NCBI RefSeq assembly: GCF_019799925.1
Contig: NZ_JABGCG010000010.1
Span: 1-64,000, forward strand
DNA from: Blastococcus sp. CPCC 205250
GTDB taxonomy: Bacteria > Actinomycetota > Actinomycetes > Mycobacteriales > Geodermatophilaceae
Direction: 5' to 3'
Length of the DNA stretch: 64,000 nt
A model generated the notes under the pieces. That model saw only the letters and a program-made list of their open reading frames with translations, had not been told where the DNA came from and did no database searches. Position numbers and translations under genes: made by a program. This document shows, in pieces, positions 50,324 to 60,714 of this stretch (positions are counted from its first letter, which is position 1; the number at the start of each line of letters is the position of its first letter).

Positions 50324-50725
50324 ATGACCACCGCCGTGCTGGTGCTGGTCGGGGTGGCGCTGCTCGTCCTGCTCGTCGCGTTCCTGCTGCGCCGGCGGTT
50401 CCTGCTCTCCGGCCTCGGGGCGGTCACGATGTGGCTGCGCCCCGGCGGCTCCACCCGCTGGTCGGTCGGCGTCGCCTGGTACGGCGGGGACGCCCTGCTG
50501 TGGTACCGCGCCGTGTCGTTGTCGGTGCGCCCGCAGCACCGGCTCAGCCGGGCGGAGCTCGAGGTCGCCGGTCGCCGCGGGGCCACCCGGGCCGACGTCG
50601 CCCTGCCCGACGACGTCGTCGTCCTCTCGATCCTCACCGCGGCCGGGCCGCGGGACCTGGCCATGGACTCCTCGACCGTGACCGGCTTCCTCAGCTGGGT
50701 CGAGTCGGCCCCGCGCGGGCGCTGA
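50324..50725 (+). CDS. DUF2550 family membrane protein
   Basis: A 133-residue protein with one N-terminal helix (about 3-24) and a soluble domain reading WYGGDALLWYRAVSLSVRP and GFLSWVESAPRGR. It matches the actinobacterial DUF2550 family found downstream of atpC. Function unknown. ATG 50324 lies 49 bp after atpC, so it is likely on the same message. Confidence 0.85.
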   Translation: MTTAVLVLVGVALLVLLVAFLLRRRFLLSGLGAVTMWLRPGGSTRWSVGVAWYGGDALLWYRAVSLSVRPQHRLSRAELEVAGRRGATRADVALPDDVVVLSILTAAGPRDLAMDSSTVTGFLSWVESAPRGR

Positions 50726-50736
50726 GCGGCTCCCCC

Positions 50737-51327
50737 TCAGCCGTCCTGGCGGGTGGCGCGCCCGCCGCCGGGCCGCCACAGCACGTCGCCGTCGGGGTTG
50801 CCGACGCGCGCCAGGATGAACAGCAGGTCCGACAGCCGGTTGAGGTAGCGGGCGGTCTCCGGGTTCGTCCGGTCGGCGTCGGCCTCCAGCAGGGCCCACA
50901 CGCTGCGCTCGGCCCGCCGGGCCACCACGCGGGCCTGGTGCAGCAGGGCGCCCAGCGGCGTCCCCCCCGGCAGGATGAAGCTGGTCAGCGGTGCCACCCG
51001 GGCGTTGTGCTCGTCGCAGGCCGCCTCGAGCCGCGCGGTGTACTCCGCGGTGACCCGCAGCGGCGGGTGGGCCGGGTCCGGGACGATCGGCGTGGACAGG
51101 TCGGCGCCGACGTCGAAGAGGTCGTTCTGCACGCCGCGCAGCAGCGTGGCGACCTCCTCCGGCGGGCTGCCCAGCGCCAGGGCCACCCCGAGGACGCTGT
51201 TGGTCTCGTCCACGTCGGCGTAGGCGACCAGCCGCGGATCGGTCTTGGCGACCCGGCTCATGTCGCCGAGGTGCGTCTGCCCGGCGTCACCGGTGCGGGT
51301 GTAGATGCGGGTCAGCCGGACGGTCAT
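50737..51327 (-). CDS. Cob(I)alamin adenosyltransferase, PduO type
   Basis: A 196-residue enzyme transferring the adenosyl group of ATP to cobalamin, giving the AdoCbl used by mutases. The ATP motif is IYTRTGDAGQTHLGD (residues 8-22), DETNSVLGVAL follows, and RRAERSVWAL and YLNRLSDLLFILAR are the C-terminal helices. A TAGGCT box (51340-51335) ends 7 nt before ATG 51327, suggesting a leaderless message. The AdoCbl-dependent mutase at 53182 is a likely user of its product. No cobalamin riboswitch is seen upstream. Confidence 0.94.
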   Translation of the reverse strand: MTVRLTRIYTRTGDAGQTHLGDMSRVAKTDPRLVAYADVDETNSVLGVALALGSPPEEVATLLRGVQNDLFDVGADLSTPIVPDPAHPPLRVTAEYTARLEAACDEHNARVAPLTSFILPGGTPLGALLHQARVVARRAERSVWALLEADADRTNPETARYLNRLSDLLFILARVGNPDGDVLWRPGGGRATRQDG

Positions 51328-51384
51328 GGGGCCGAGCCTATGTGGGGTCCGAACCGCCGGGCCGCTGGGCCGTGGGCGTCGCCG

Positions 51385-51390
51385 TAGGGT
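51385..51390 (+). promoter_or_regulatory. Leaderless-type -10 box for murA
   Basis: TAGGGT ends 6 nt before GTG 51397, with no ribosome site between them. Confidence 0.45.
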
Positions 51391-51396
51391 GATCGC

Positions 51397-52671
51397 GTGG
51401 AGTGCTTCGAGGTCACCGGTGGCACCGCGCTGCAGGGGCGGGTCCGTGTGACCGGGGCGAAGAACAGCGCCCTCAAGCTCATGGCCGCCGCGCTGCTGGC
51501 CGCCGGGCGGACGACGATCGACGAGGTCCCCGACATCCTCGACGTCTCGATCATGAGCGAGGTGCTGCGCCGGCTCGGCTGCGGCGTCACCTACGAGCGG
51601 ATCCCCGGCACCGGCGGCGGCGGACGGGTCACCATCGACGTCCCCGAGGAGCCGGGGACGGAGACCGACTACGACCTGGTGCGCAGGATGCGCGCGTCGA
51701 TCAGCGTGCTGGGGCCCCTGGTCGCCCGGTGCGGCAGCGCCCGGGTGGCGCTGCCCGGCGGCGACGCGATCGGCTCCCGCGGCCTGGACATGCACATCTC
51801 CGGCCTCGAGCGGCTCGGCGCCACCATCGACAGCGAGCACGGGTTCCTCGTGGCCACCGCGCCCCGCCTGGTCGGCACCACCATCTGGCTGGACTTCCCG
51901 TCCGTGGGGGCGACCGAGAACCTGGTGATGGCGGCGGTCCTCGCCGAGGGCACCACGGTGGTCGACAACGCCGCGCGCGAGCCGGAGATCGCCGACCTCT
52001 GCGCGATGCTGAACGCGATGGGCGCCCGGATCGAGGGGGCCGGCACCTCGACGATCACGGTGGAGGGCGTGTCCGGGCTGCACCCGGTCACCTACACGAC
52101 CGTCACCGACCGGATCGTCGCCGGGACGTGGGCCATCGGCGCGGTGATGACCCGCGGGGACGTGGTCATCGAGCGCGCCGTCGCCGAGCACCTGAGCGTC
52201 GCCCTGGACAAGCTGACCGACGCCGGCGCCTCCATCGAGGTGGTGCCCGACGGGCTGCACGTCGTCATGACCGAGCGGCCGCGCTGCGTCGACGTCGTCA
52301 CGCTGCCCTTCCCGGGCTTCCCCACCGACCTGCAGCCGATGGCCGTGGCGCTGGCCGCGGTCTCCTCGGGCACGGCGCTGATCACCGAGAACGTGTTCGA
52401 GGGCCGGTTCATGTTCGTCAACGAGCTGGTGCGCCTGGGCGCACACGTGCGGATCGACGGGCACCACGCCGTCGTCCGCGGCCGGGAGCGGCTGTCCAGC
52501 GCGCCGGTGCTGGCCACCGACATCCGCGCCGGCGCCGGCCTGGTGCTCGCCGGGCTGGTGTCCGACGGGGTCACCGAGGTGGCCGACGTGCACCACGTCG
52601 ACCGCGGGTACCCGGACTTCGTCGACCAGCTGCGCGGGCTCGGCGCGACCATCGAGCGCGTCGAGCGGTAG
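51397..52671 (+). CDS. murA: UDP-GlcNAc 1-carboxyvinyltransferase MurA with Asp at the fosfomycin site
   Basis: A 424-residue cytosolic enzyme for the first committed step of peptidoglycan synthesis. K22 lies in VTGAKNSALKLM, and R-A-S and G-x-D-M-H elements follow. At the position of E. coli Cys115 (P-G-G-C-x-I-G) this protein has D123 (ALPGGDAIGSRGLDMHI; codon GAC 51763-51765). The same change in mycobacterial MurA makes it insensitive to fosfomycin, so intrinsic resistance is expected. GTG 51397 is six bases after a TAGGGT box. Confidence 0.97.
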   Translation: MECFEVTGGTALQGRVRVTGAKNSALKLMAAALLAAGRTTIDEVPDILDVSIMSEVLRRLGCGVTYERIPGTGGGGRVTIDVPEEPGTETDYDLVRRMRASISVLGPLVARCGSARVALPGGDAIGSRGLDMHISGLERLGATIDSEHGFLVATAPRLVGTTIWLDFPSVGATENLVMAAVLAEGTTVVDNAAREPEIADLCAMLNAMGARIEGAGTSTITVEGVSGLHPVTYTTVTDRIVAGTWAIGAVMTRGDVVIERAVAEHLSVALDKLTDAGASIEVVPDGLHVVMTERPRCVDVVTLPFPGFPTDLQPMAVALAAVSSGTALITENVFEGRFMFVNELVRLGAHVRIDGHHAVVRGRERLSSAPVLATDIRAGAGLVLAGLVSDGVTEVADVHHVDRGYPDFVDQLRGLGATIERVER

Positions 52672-52692
52672 CGGCGGGGCGCGGCCCGGCCG

Positions 52693-53019
52693 TCAGGTGC
52701 CGGGGAAGGTGGCCGCGAGGCTGCGCGCGCGGTCGGCGTCCTCCGGGAACACGAGGACCTCGGCGCGGTGCGCCTCGGGGAACCGCACGGTGGAGCGGAT
52801 GCCGGCGTCGGACAGCACGGCGCGCAGCGCGAGCGCGGCCTCGCGGCTGGAGGTCGTCGCGACCCGCAGCAGGAGGCCGTCGTCGGCGGGGGTGGGACGG
52901 CGCCGCGGGGTCGTCCCGCCGGTGCCGAAGGCCCACCGCATGAAGAGGGCGAGCAGGGCGAGGACCGCGAAGACCACCACCGGCCCCGTGGCGTAGTGCA
53001 GGCCACCTGCGACCGCCAT
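52693..53019 (-). CDS. Small membrane protein with a DUF2007-like domain
   Basis: A 108-residue protein. One hydrophobic helix (about 10-30) is followed by a domain of about 60 residues, LLLRVATTSSREAALALRAV then SDAGIRSTVRFPEAHRAEVLVFPED, which resembles the signal-transducing PII-like DUF2007 fold (two beta-alpha-beta units). That resemblance is inference. ATG 53019 has GAGGAGGA just upstream. It converges on murA with a 21-bp gap. Function unknown. Confidence 0.75.
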   Translation of the reverse strand: MAVAGGLHYATGPVVVFAVLALLALFMRWAFGTGGTTPRRRPTPADDGLLLRVATTSSREAALALRAVLSDAGIRSTVRFPEAHRAEVLVFPEDADRARSLAATFPGT

Positions 53020-53150
53020 GGCGTCCTCCTCCCCGTCGACCGGCCCCGGACCCGTCGCGAGCCCTCCACCGGGCGTACCCGGGGGTGGGAGGACGGGGTC
53101 CCTCCACCGTTCGAGTGTGCCACCGCGCCCGGGTCCGGGGGCGGGGATGC

Positions 53151-53175
53151 TACTGGCCGGTAACCCCCCTATCCT
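53151..53175 (+). promoter_or_regulatory. Palindromic operator overlapping the promoter of the B12 mutase gene
   Basis: TACTGGCCGGTAAC (53151-53164) precedes TATCCT (53170-53175), which ends 6 nt before ATG 53182. If the message is leaderless, the palindrome covers about -31 to -18, where a bound repressor would block RNA polymerase. The same 14 bases occur at 61245-61258. Confidence 0.65.
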
Positions 53176-53181
53176 CCCTGC

Positions 53182-55209
<2,028 letters not shown>

Positions 55210-55268
55210 GAACCGCGCGGTCCGCGGGTTTCGTGCCGCAACGTGTGTGCACGGTGACCGTGAGCGGT

Positions 55269-55274
55269 TAGCCT
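55269..55274 (+). promoter_or_regulatory. Leaderless-type -10 box for the GGDEF gene
   Basis: TAGCCT ends 7 nt before ATG 55282, with no ribosome site. Confidence 0.45.
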
Positions 55275-55281
55275 GCCTCTG

Positions 55282-56565
55282 ATGCAGTCACCCCGCAGTG
55301 CCGTCGCCGACCCCGCCCGGCTCGCGGCCCTCGCCAGCTACCGGCTGGGAGGCCACGCCGGGGACGCCGACCTGGACGCGGTGGTCGCCTACATGGCCCG
55401 CGCCCTGGACGCGCCCATCGCGGTGATCAACCTGGTCGGCCCCGACCTGCAGTGCTTCCCCGCGGAGATCGGCGTGGGGGCGCCGTTCTCCGAGGTGCCC
55501 GACGAGCTGTCCTTCTGCGCCTACGTCGTGGCCTCCGGCGAGCCCCTGGAGGTGACCGACGCGCTGGCGCACCCGGTGTTCGCCGGGAACCCGGCGGTGG
55601 CCGCCGGCGTCATCCGCTCCTACCTGGGCGTGCCGCTGGTCGACGAGGACGGCTTCGTCCTGGGCTCGCTCGGGGTCTTCGACGACGACGTGCGCACCTT
55701 CTCCGGCGCCCATCTCGACGTCCTGCAGATCCAGGTCCGCCTCGTGCGCAGCGTGCTGTCCCTGCGCCGCCAGGTCGTCGCGCACCGGTGGGACGCCCGG
55801 CTGCTGGCCGTGCAGAACCGGGCGCTGGAGGGGGTGGCCACCGGGTCGCCCCTGGACGAGGTGCTCGACCTGGTGGCCGCCGCGGTGCGCGAGCTGGCCC
55901 CCGACGCCGAGCCGCACCAGCGGCTGGCCCTCGACGACACCGTGGCCCGGCTGTCCACCATCGCGACCGAGGCCGACGCCTGGCGTCGCGCCCTCACCCG
56001 GACCGCCCGCCAGGACCCGCTCACCGGGCTGGCCAACCGCGGTCACCTCCTGGCCTCCGGTCAGGAGGCCCTGTCCGGTCGCGGGGGCGCCGTCCTGTTC
56101 GTCGACGTGGACCGGTTCAAGGACGTCAACGACCGGGCCGGGCACGCCGTGGGCGACCAGCTGCTGGCCCGCCTGGCCCAGCGCCTGGAGGCCGGCCTGG
56201 TCGAGCTCCCCGGCGCCGTGGTGGGCCGGCTCGGTGGGGACGAGTTCGCCGCCGTCCTCCCCGGGGTCGGCCGCGACGACGCGGCGGCGATCGGCCGGCG
56301 CCTGGTGACCGAGCTGGCCGACCAGATCGAGGTGGGCCGGCGGACGGTGCGGGTCTCGGTCAGCATCGGGCTGGCCGTCGCCGGGCCCGCCACGACTTTC
56401 GCCGAGGTGCTCGCCGAGGCCGACGTGGCGATGTACGGCGCCAAGGCGCGCGGCCGCGGCCTGCTGTACGCCGGGACGGCGGGCGACGAGCTCCCGCTGC
56501 CACGGGCCGGGGACGACTCCGTCCCGGCGCTGACGTCGGATGCCCCGGGGGCGGGCGCTCGCTAG
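55282..56565 (+). CDS. GAF-GGDEF diguanylate cyclase
   Basis: A 427-residue soluble protein. An N-terminal GAF sensor domain (about 10-165; AVINLVGPDLQCFPAEIG, SFCAYVVASGEPLEVTD, GSLGVFDDDVRTFS) is followed by a helical linker and a GGDEF domain. The active-site loop is G318-G319-D320-E321-F322 and metal Asp residues lie in VLFVDVDRFKDVND. It should make cyclic di-GMP from GTP. The positions where the R-x-x-D product-inhibition site should be read L-P-G-A, so feedback inhibition is probably absent. No EAL domain is fused. Confidence 0.92.
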   Translation: MQSPRSAVADPARLAALASYRLGGHAGDADLDAVVAYMARALDAPIAVINLVGPDLQCFPAEIGVGAPFSEVPDELSFCAYVVASGEPLEVTDALAHPVFAGNPAVAAGVIRSYLGVPLVDEDGFVLGSLGVFDDDVRTFSGAHLDVLQIQVRLVRSVLSLRRQVVAHRWDARLLAVQNRALEGVATGSPLDEVLDLVAAAVRELAPDAEPHQRLALDDTVARLSTIATEADAWRRALTRTARQDPLTGLANRGHLLASGQEALSGRGGAVLFVDVDRFKDVNDRAGHAVGDQLLARLAQRLEAGLVELPGAVVGRLGGDEFAAVLPGVGRDDAAAIGRRLVTELADQIEVGRRTVRVSVSIGLAVAGPATTFAEVLAEADVAMYGAKARGRGLLYAGTAGDELPLPRAGDDSVPALTSDAPGAGAR

Positions 56566-56574
56566 CGTCGTCCC

Positions 56575-57357
56575 ATGAGCGCGGACACGAGCGGCGGCGC
56601 ACCCCGGGTCGAGCGGGACGGCGACGTCGTCACCCTCACGATGTGCCGGCCCGCCCGGCGCAACGCGCTGTCCCGGGAGCACCTGATCCAGCTGCTCGAG
56701 GCGGTGACCCGCATCGGCGGGACCGACGCCACGGGCATCGTGCTGGCCGCCGAGGGGCCGGTGTTCAGCGCCGGCCACGACTTCGCCGACGTCGCCGGCC
56801 GGCCGGTGGCCGAGGTGCGCAGCCTGCTGGCGCTGTGCCTCGAGCTGATGGAGACGCTGCAGCAGGTGCCGCAGGTCGTCCTCGCCCGCGTGCACGCGCT
56901 GGCCACCGCGGCCGGCTGCCAGCTCGTGGCCTCCTGCGACCTCGCCGTGGCGGCGGAGTCGGCCGGGTTCGCCGCCCCCGGGGGCAAGGGCGGCTGGTTC
57001 TGCCACACGCCGATGGTCGCGATCGCCCGGAACGTCGGCCGCAAGCGCGCGATGGAGCTGGCCCTGACCGGGGACGTCATCGACGCGCGGACGGCGCTGG
57101 AGTGGGGCCTGGTGAACCGGGTCGTGCCCGACGGCGAGCTCGACGCGGCCGTGGCCGACCTGATGGGCCGCGCGACCCGTGGCTCGCGGGCCAGCAAGGC
57201 CTGGGGCAAGTCGACGATGTACGCGCAGCTGGACCGGCCGGAGCGCGAGGCCTACGACGTCGCCGTCGGGGTCATGGCCGCCGCCAGCCAGCTCGACGGC
57301 GCCCGCGAGGGCATGACCGCCTTCCTGGAGAAGCGCCCGCCGGTCTGGACCGACTGA
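56575..57357 (+). CDS. Enoyl-CoA hydratase/isomerase family protein
   Basis: A 260-residue crotonase-fold enzyme. The oxyanion-hole segments are VFSAGHDFADVAG (around residue 61) and LATAAGCQLVASCDLAVAAE (around 108), followed by AAPGGKGGWFCHTPMV. The usual catalytic Glu pair of hydratases is not obvious (G-G-K-G-G-W occupies the second site), so this may be an isomerase or hydrolase-type crotonase rather than a hydratase. A TAGCGT box that includes the previous stop codon ends 6 nt before ATG 56575, suggesting its own leaderless start. Confidence 0.87.
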   Translation: MSADTSGGAPRVERDGDVVTLTMCRPARRNALSREHLIQLLEAVTRIGGTDATGIVLAAEGPVFSAGHDFADVAGRPVAEVRSLLALCLELMETLQQVPQVVLARVHALATAAGCQLVASCDLAVAAESAGFAAPGGKGGWFCHTPMVAIARNVGRKRAMELALTGDVIDARTALEWGLVNRVVPDGELDAAVADLMGRATRGSRASKAWGKSTMYAQLDRPEREAYDVAVGVMAAASQLDGAREGMTAFLEKRPPVWTD

Positions 57358-57393
57358 CGGAGGACCCGTGCCCCACCGGTCGCGAGCTCGTGG

Positions 57394-57429
57394 CGGCCCC
57401 TGCACGGGGGCCGTGGTGAGACCCACCAC
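57394..57429 (+). terminator. Tandem hairpins after the crotonase gene
   Basis: CGGCCCC (57394-57400) with GGGGCCG (57407-57413), then GTGGTG (57413-57418) with CACCAC (57424-57429). They lie in the 236-bp gap before the symporter; the rest of the gap (57430-57593) holds no gene that I can see. Confidence 0.6.
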
Positions 57430-57593
57430 AGCGGGCATGCCGGGCCGGTGTGGCGGCTTGGACCTCCCGTGCACGACACCTGGGGACTCACGCGGCGGCG
57501 CGCCGTCGACTACGGACGCGTGACGACCGACCTCTGACGCGCGACCGCGTCCGGTCCGTCCCACCCCTCCACCCCTCGAAGAGGAACCCTGTC

Positions 57594-58958
57594 GTGCTCG
57601 CTCGTCTCCGCCGCGTCCCGTTCGCGGCGCAGGTCCTGCTCGGCCTCGTGCTGGGCATCGCACTCGGGCTCGTCGCCCGGGAGATCGGTCCCGTCGCCGA
57701 CGGGACGCCCAACTGGCTGACCAGCACGCTGCAGACCGTCGGCGGCACCTTCGTGACGCTGCTCAAGGCCCTGGTCCCGCCGCTGGTCGTCACCGCGGTC
57801 ATCGTCAGCATCGCCAACCTCAAGCAGGTCTCCAACGCCGCCCGGCTGGCCGGCCAGACGCTGCTGTGGTTCGCGATCACCGCGCTCGTCGCGGTCGCCA
57901 TCGGCATCGCCCTGGGCCTGCTCACCGAGCCCGGCCGCAACAGCTCCGTCGACGCCGCCGCGCAGGACGCGCCGGCGACCACCGGCTCGTGGTGGGACTT
58001 CCTCACCGGCCTGGTGCCGTCGAACATCCTCGGCCTGCAGGGCTCGGCGGGCGCGGACGGTTCGATCGGCCTGTCGTTCAACGTGCTGCAGCTGATCGTG
58101 CTGTCCGTGGCGATCGGCGTCGCCGTCCTCAAGGTCGGCGAGCCCGCGGAACCCTTCCTCGGCCTCGTCCGGTCGGCACTGGCCATCGTGCAGAAGGTGC
58201 TGTGGTGGGTCATCCTCCTCGCGCCGCTGGGCACCGTCGGCCTGATCGGCAACGCGGTCGCCAGCTACGGCTGGGAGTCCCTCGGGTCGCTCGGCGTCTT
58301 CGCCGGCGCGGTCTACGCGGGCCTGGCCCTGGTGCTGTTCGTCGTCTACCCGGTGCTGCTGCGCCTGCACGGCCTCTCGCCGGTGCGGTTCTTCGCCGGT
58401 GCCTGGCCGGCCATCCAGCTCGCCTTCGTCTCGCGGTCCTCGATCGGGACCCTGCCGGTGACCGAGCGGGTGACCGAGCAGAACCTCGGGGTGCCGCGGT
58501 CCTACGCCTCGTTCGCCGTGCCGCTGGGCGCGACGACGAAGATGGACGGCTGCGCCGCGATCTACCCGGCGCTGGCGGCGATCTTCGTGGCGCAGTTCTT
58601 CGACGTGGACCTCGCGCTCACCGACTACCTGCTCATCGCCCTGGTGTCGGTGGTCGGCTCGGCCGCGACCGCGGGGGTCACCGGCGCGGTGGTCATGCTC
58701 ACGCTGACGCTGTCCACCCTGGGGCTGCCGCTGGCCGGCGTCGGACTGCTGCTGGCCGTCGACCCCATCCTCGACATGGGCCGCACCGCGGTGAACGTCG
58801 CCGGCCAGGCGCTGGTCCCGACGATCGTCGCCAAGCGCGAGGGCATCCTCGACGTGGAGCGGTACTCCTCGACGTCGACCGTGGACCCGCTCGCCCGGGT
58901 GGAGGAGCGTGGCGGCGTCGACGCCGACCTGCGCGAGCCGCAGCCGGCCTCGGCCTGA
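57594..58958 (+). CDS. Dicarboxylate/amino acid:cation symporter (DAACS family)
   Basis: A 454-residue membrane transporter of the GltP/DctA family with eight helices and two re-entrant hairpins. Signature parts are FVSRSSIGTLPVTERV (Ser-rich hairpin 1), SFAVPLGATTKMDGCA (the N-M-D-G-type sodium/substrate motif, here K-M-D-G) and LLLAVDPILDMGRTAVNVAG (substrate-binding D-x-x-R-T-x-x-N). It imports C4-dicarboxylates or acidic amino acids with H+ or Na+. GTG 57594 follows GAGGAA; the longer frame from 57450 has no support. Confidence 0.92.
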   Translation: MLARLRRVPFAAQVLLGLVLGIALGLVAREIGPVADGTPNWLTSTLQTVGGTFVTLLKALVPPLVVTAVIVSIANLKQVSNAARLAGQTLLWFAITALVAVAIGIALGLLTEPGRNSSVDAAAQDAPATTGSWWDFLTGLVPSNILGLQGSAGADGSIGLSFNVLQLIVLSVAIGVAVLKVGEPAEPFLGLVRSALAIVQKVLWWVILLAPLGTVGLIGNAVASYGWESLGSLGVFAGAVYAGLALVLFVVYPVLLRLHGLSPVRFFAGAWPAIQLAFVSRSSIGTLPVTERVTEQNLGVPRSYASFAVPLGATTKMDGCAAIYPALAAIFVAQFFDVDLALTDYLLIALVSVVGSAATAGVTGAVVMLTLTLSTLGLPLAGVGLLLAVDPILDMGRTAVNVAGQALVPTIVAKREGILDVERYSSTSTVDPLARVEERGGVDADLREPQPASA

Positions 58959-58971
58959 CCGACGACCCTCG

Positions 58972-59002
58972 CGGGCCCGGTCCCTGCTGGGGGCCGGGCC
59001 CG
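58972..59002. terminator. Bidirectional terminator between convergent genes
   Basis: CGGGCCCGG (58972-58980) and CCGGGCCCG (58994-59002) form a 9-bp stem, with a possible inner CCC/GGG. It sits between the symporter stop and the lipoprotein stop. Confidence 0.75.
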
Positions 59003-59011
59003 TCGTCGTCC

Positions 59012-59905
59012 TCAGTCCGTGAGGTCGGTGCACCCGGTCTCGTGCGGCAGCAGCGGGCGGAACGTCAGTGCCCAGCGGGAACCGTCGGACGCCACCCACG
59101 GCGTGCGGGAAGTCGCCGCCCGCGCCGCCTCGAGCACCGTCGCGGTGTCGGCACCGCTCACCGTGAGGCAGGACAGCCCCAGCGCCGGCTCGAACGCCTC
59201 GCCGGGGAGCGCCGGGCCGGGCCAGGCGACGTCGGGCTGCGCCGGCTCGGAGTCGGCGTCCGCGTCGGTCCACGGCCGGGCCAGGACGGCCAGGCCCGCG
59301 GGCACGTAGCCCTCGCTCGCGCCCTCGGTGGGGGCGGTCAGCGCGTCGAGCAGTCCCGTCAGCGCCGCCCGGCCCTCGCGCTGCTCGGCGGTGAGCTCCC
59401 CGTCCGCGCCGAGGGACTCCATGAGGGCGTAGGCCTCGCGCACGTACGTGCCCCCGGGGGTGACGACGGTGAACCGGGTGGAGGTGGCGTCGGCGATCGG
59501 GGGCATCCCGAGGTCGGCGGTCTCCGCCACCCCGGCGGCCATCGCCTGCTCGACCAGCCCCTGGACGGTGGCCTCGTCGACCTGCACGACCTGCACGTTG
59601 GGCAGCGCCGGACCCGGGTAGATCGCCGTCACCGGGCCCTCGGAGAGCACCCGCCCGTCGGCGTAGACGCTGATCTGGGGCAGCCGGCCGGCCAGCATCT
59701 CCGGGGTGACGAAGCCGCCGACCTGCGCGATCTGCAGGACCAGGTCCCCGGGCTCGGCCGGGGTGCCCGGTACGGCGTCGGGGGAGGCGCCGCCGGCACC
59801 ACCGGCCTGGCCGCCGCCGTCGTCCTCCGTGGGGCGTTCGGCGCACGAGCACAGCAGCACGAGGGCCAGCACCGCGAGGGCGCCGCGCAGGGAGGTCCGC
59901 GTCAC
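59012..59905 (-). CDS. Putative lipoprotein
   Basis: A 297-residue protein starting at GTG 59905 with a signal peptide (RTSLRGALAVLALVLLCSC) whose lipobox L-C-S-C places the lipidated Cys near residue 19. A Gly/Ala linker follows, then a mature domain with GDLVLQIAQVGGFVTPEM, LPQISVYADGRVLSEG and FTVVTPGGTYVREAYAL, common in uncharacterised actinobacterial lipoproteins. Expected on the outer face of the membrane. Function unknown. It is divergent from nucS across 84 bp. Confidence 0.82.
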   Translation of the reverse strand: MTRTSLRGALAVLALVLLCSCAERPTEDDGGGQAGGAGGASPDAVPGTPAEPGDLVLQIAQVGGFVTPEMLAGRLPQISVYADGRVLSEGPVTAIYPGPALPNVQVVQVDEATVQGLVEQAMAAGVAETADLGMPPIADATSTRFTVVTPGGTYVREAYALMESLGADGELTAEQREGRAALTGLLDALTAPTEGASEGYVPAGLAVLARPWTDADADSEPAQPDVAWPGPALPGEAFEPALGLSCLTVSGADTATVLEAARAATSRTPWVASDGSRWALTFRPLLPHETGCTDLTD

Positions 59906-59989
59906 GCCGGGAGGACGACCGGGGCAGCGCGCCGGTTCCCCCCGGCGTCCCGTCGGCCCCGGCCGTCCCGCCCGGTACCGTGCCTCCCC

Positions 59990-60661
59990 GTGCGCCTGGT
60001 CATCGCCCGTTGCTCGGTCGACTACATCGGGCGGCTCACCGCCCACCTGCCGATGGCCACCAGGCTGCTGCTGGTGAAGGCCGACGGCTCGGTGTCGGTG
60101 CACGCCGACGACCGGGCCTACAAGCCGCTGAACTGGATGACCCCGCCGTGCTCGCTGCGGGAGGAGCTCGCCGACGGGTCGGGCACCTGGACGGTCACCA
60201 ACAAGGCCGGTGAGCAGCTGGTGATCACCATCGAGTCGGTGGAGCACGACTCCTCGCACGACCTGGGCGTCGACCCCGGGCTGCAGAAGGACGGCGTGGA
60301 GGCGGAGCTGCAGCGGCTGCTGGCGCTGCACGTCGAGACCTTCGGCGACGGCTGGTCGCTGGTGCGCCGCGAGTACCCGACGGCGATCGGCCCGGTCGAC
60401 CTGCTGTGCCGGGACGCGTCGGGCGCCGTCGTCGCCGTCGAGATCAAGCGGCGCGGGGAGATCGACGGCGTCGAGCAGCTGACCCGCTACCTGGAGCTGC
60501 TCAACCGCGACCCGCTGCTCGCCCCCGTCCGCGGGGTGTTCGCCGCCCAGGAGATCAAGCCGCAGGCCCGCGTGCTCGCCACCGACCGGGGCATCGACTG
60601 CCTGACCGTCGACTACGCCGTCCTCAAGGGCACCGACGACCCCACCCAGCGCCTCTTCTGA
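59990..60661 (+). CDS. nucS: Mismatch-specific endonuclease NucS/EndoMS
   Basis: A 223-residue nuclease that cuts both strands at mismatches and replaces MutS/MutL repair in most actinobacteria. The N-terminal DNA-binding domain begins VRLVIARCSVDYIGRL. The RecB-like catalytic residues are D137 (GPVDLLCRD), E151 and K153 (VAVEIKRRGEIDGVEQLTRY), with the same 14- and 2-residue spacings as in archaeal NucS. The C-terminal DDPTQRLF fits a beta-clamp-binding tail. GTG 59990 lies 8 nt after a TACCGT box. Confidence 0.96.
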   Translation: MRLVIARCSVDYIGRLTAHLPMATRLLLVKADGSVSVHADDRAYKPLNWMTPPCSLREELADGSGTWTVTNKAGEQLVITIESVEHDSSHDLGVDPGLQKDGVEAELQRLLALHVETFGDGWSLVRREYPTAIGPVDLLCRDASGAVVAVEIKRRGEIDGVEQLTRYLELLNRDPLLAPVRGVFAAQEIKPQARVLATDRGIDCLTVDYAVLKGTDDPTQRLF

Positions 60662-60714
60662 GCCGGCGCCCGGTCCCGCCGATGAGGACGCGGGTCCCCG
60701 ACGGTCGGAGTCCC

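Noticed and set aside
51328..51396. Possible cobalamin riboswitch before the adenosyltransferase or the mutase
   Set aside because: The upstream regions are short, look leaderless, and contain no B12-box-like sequence.
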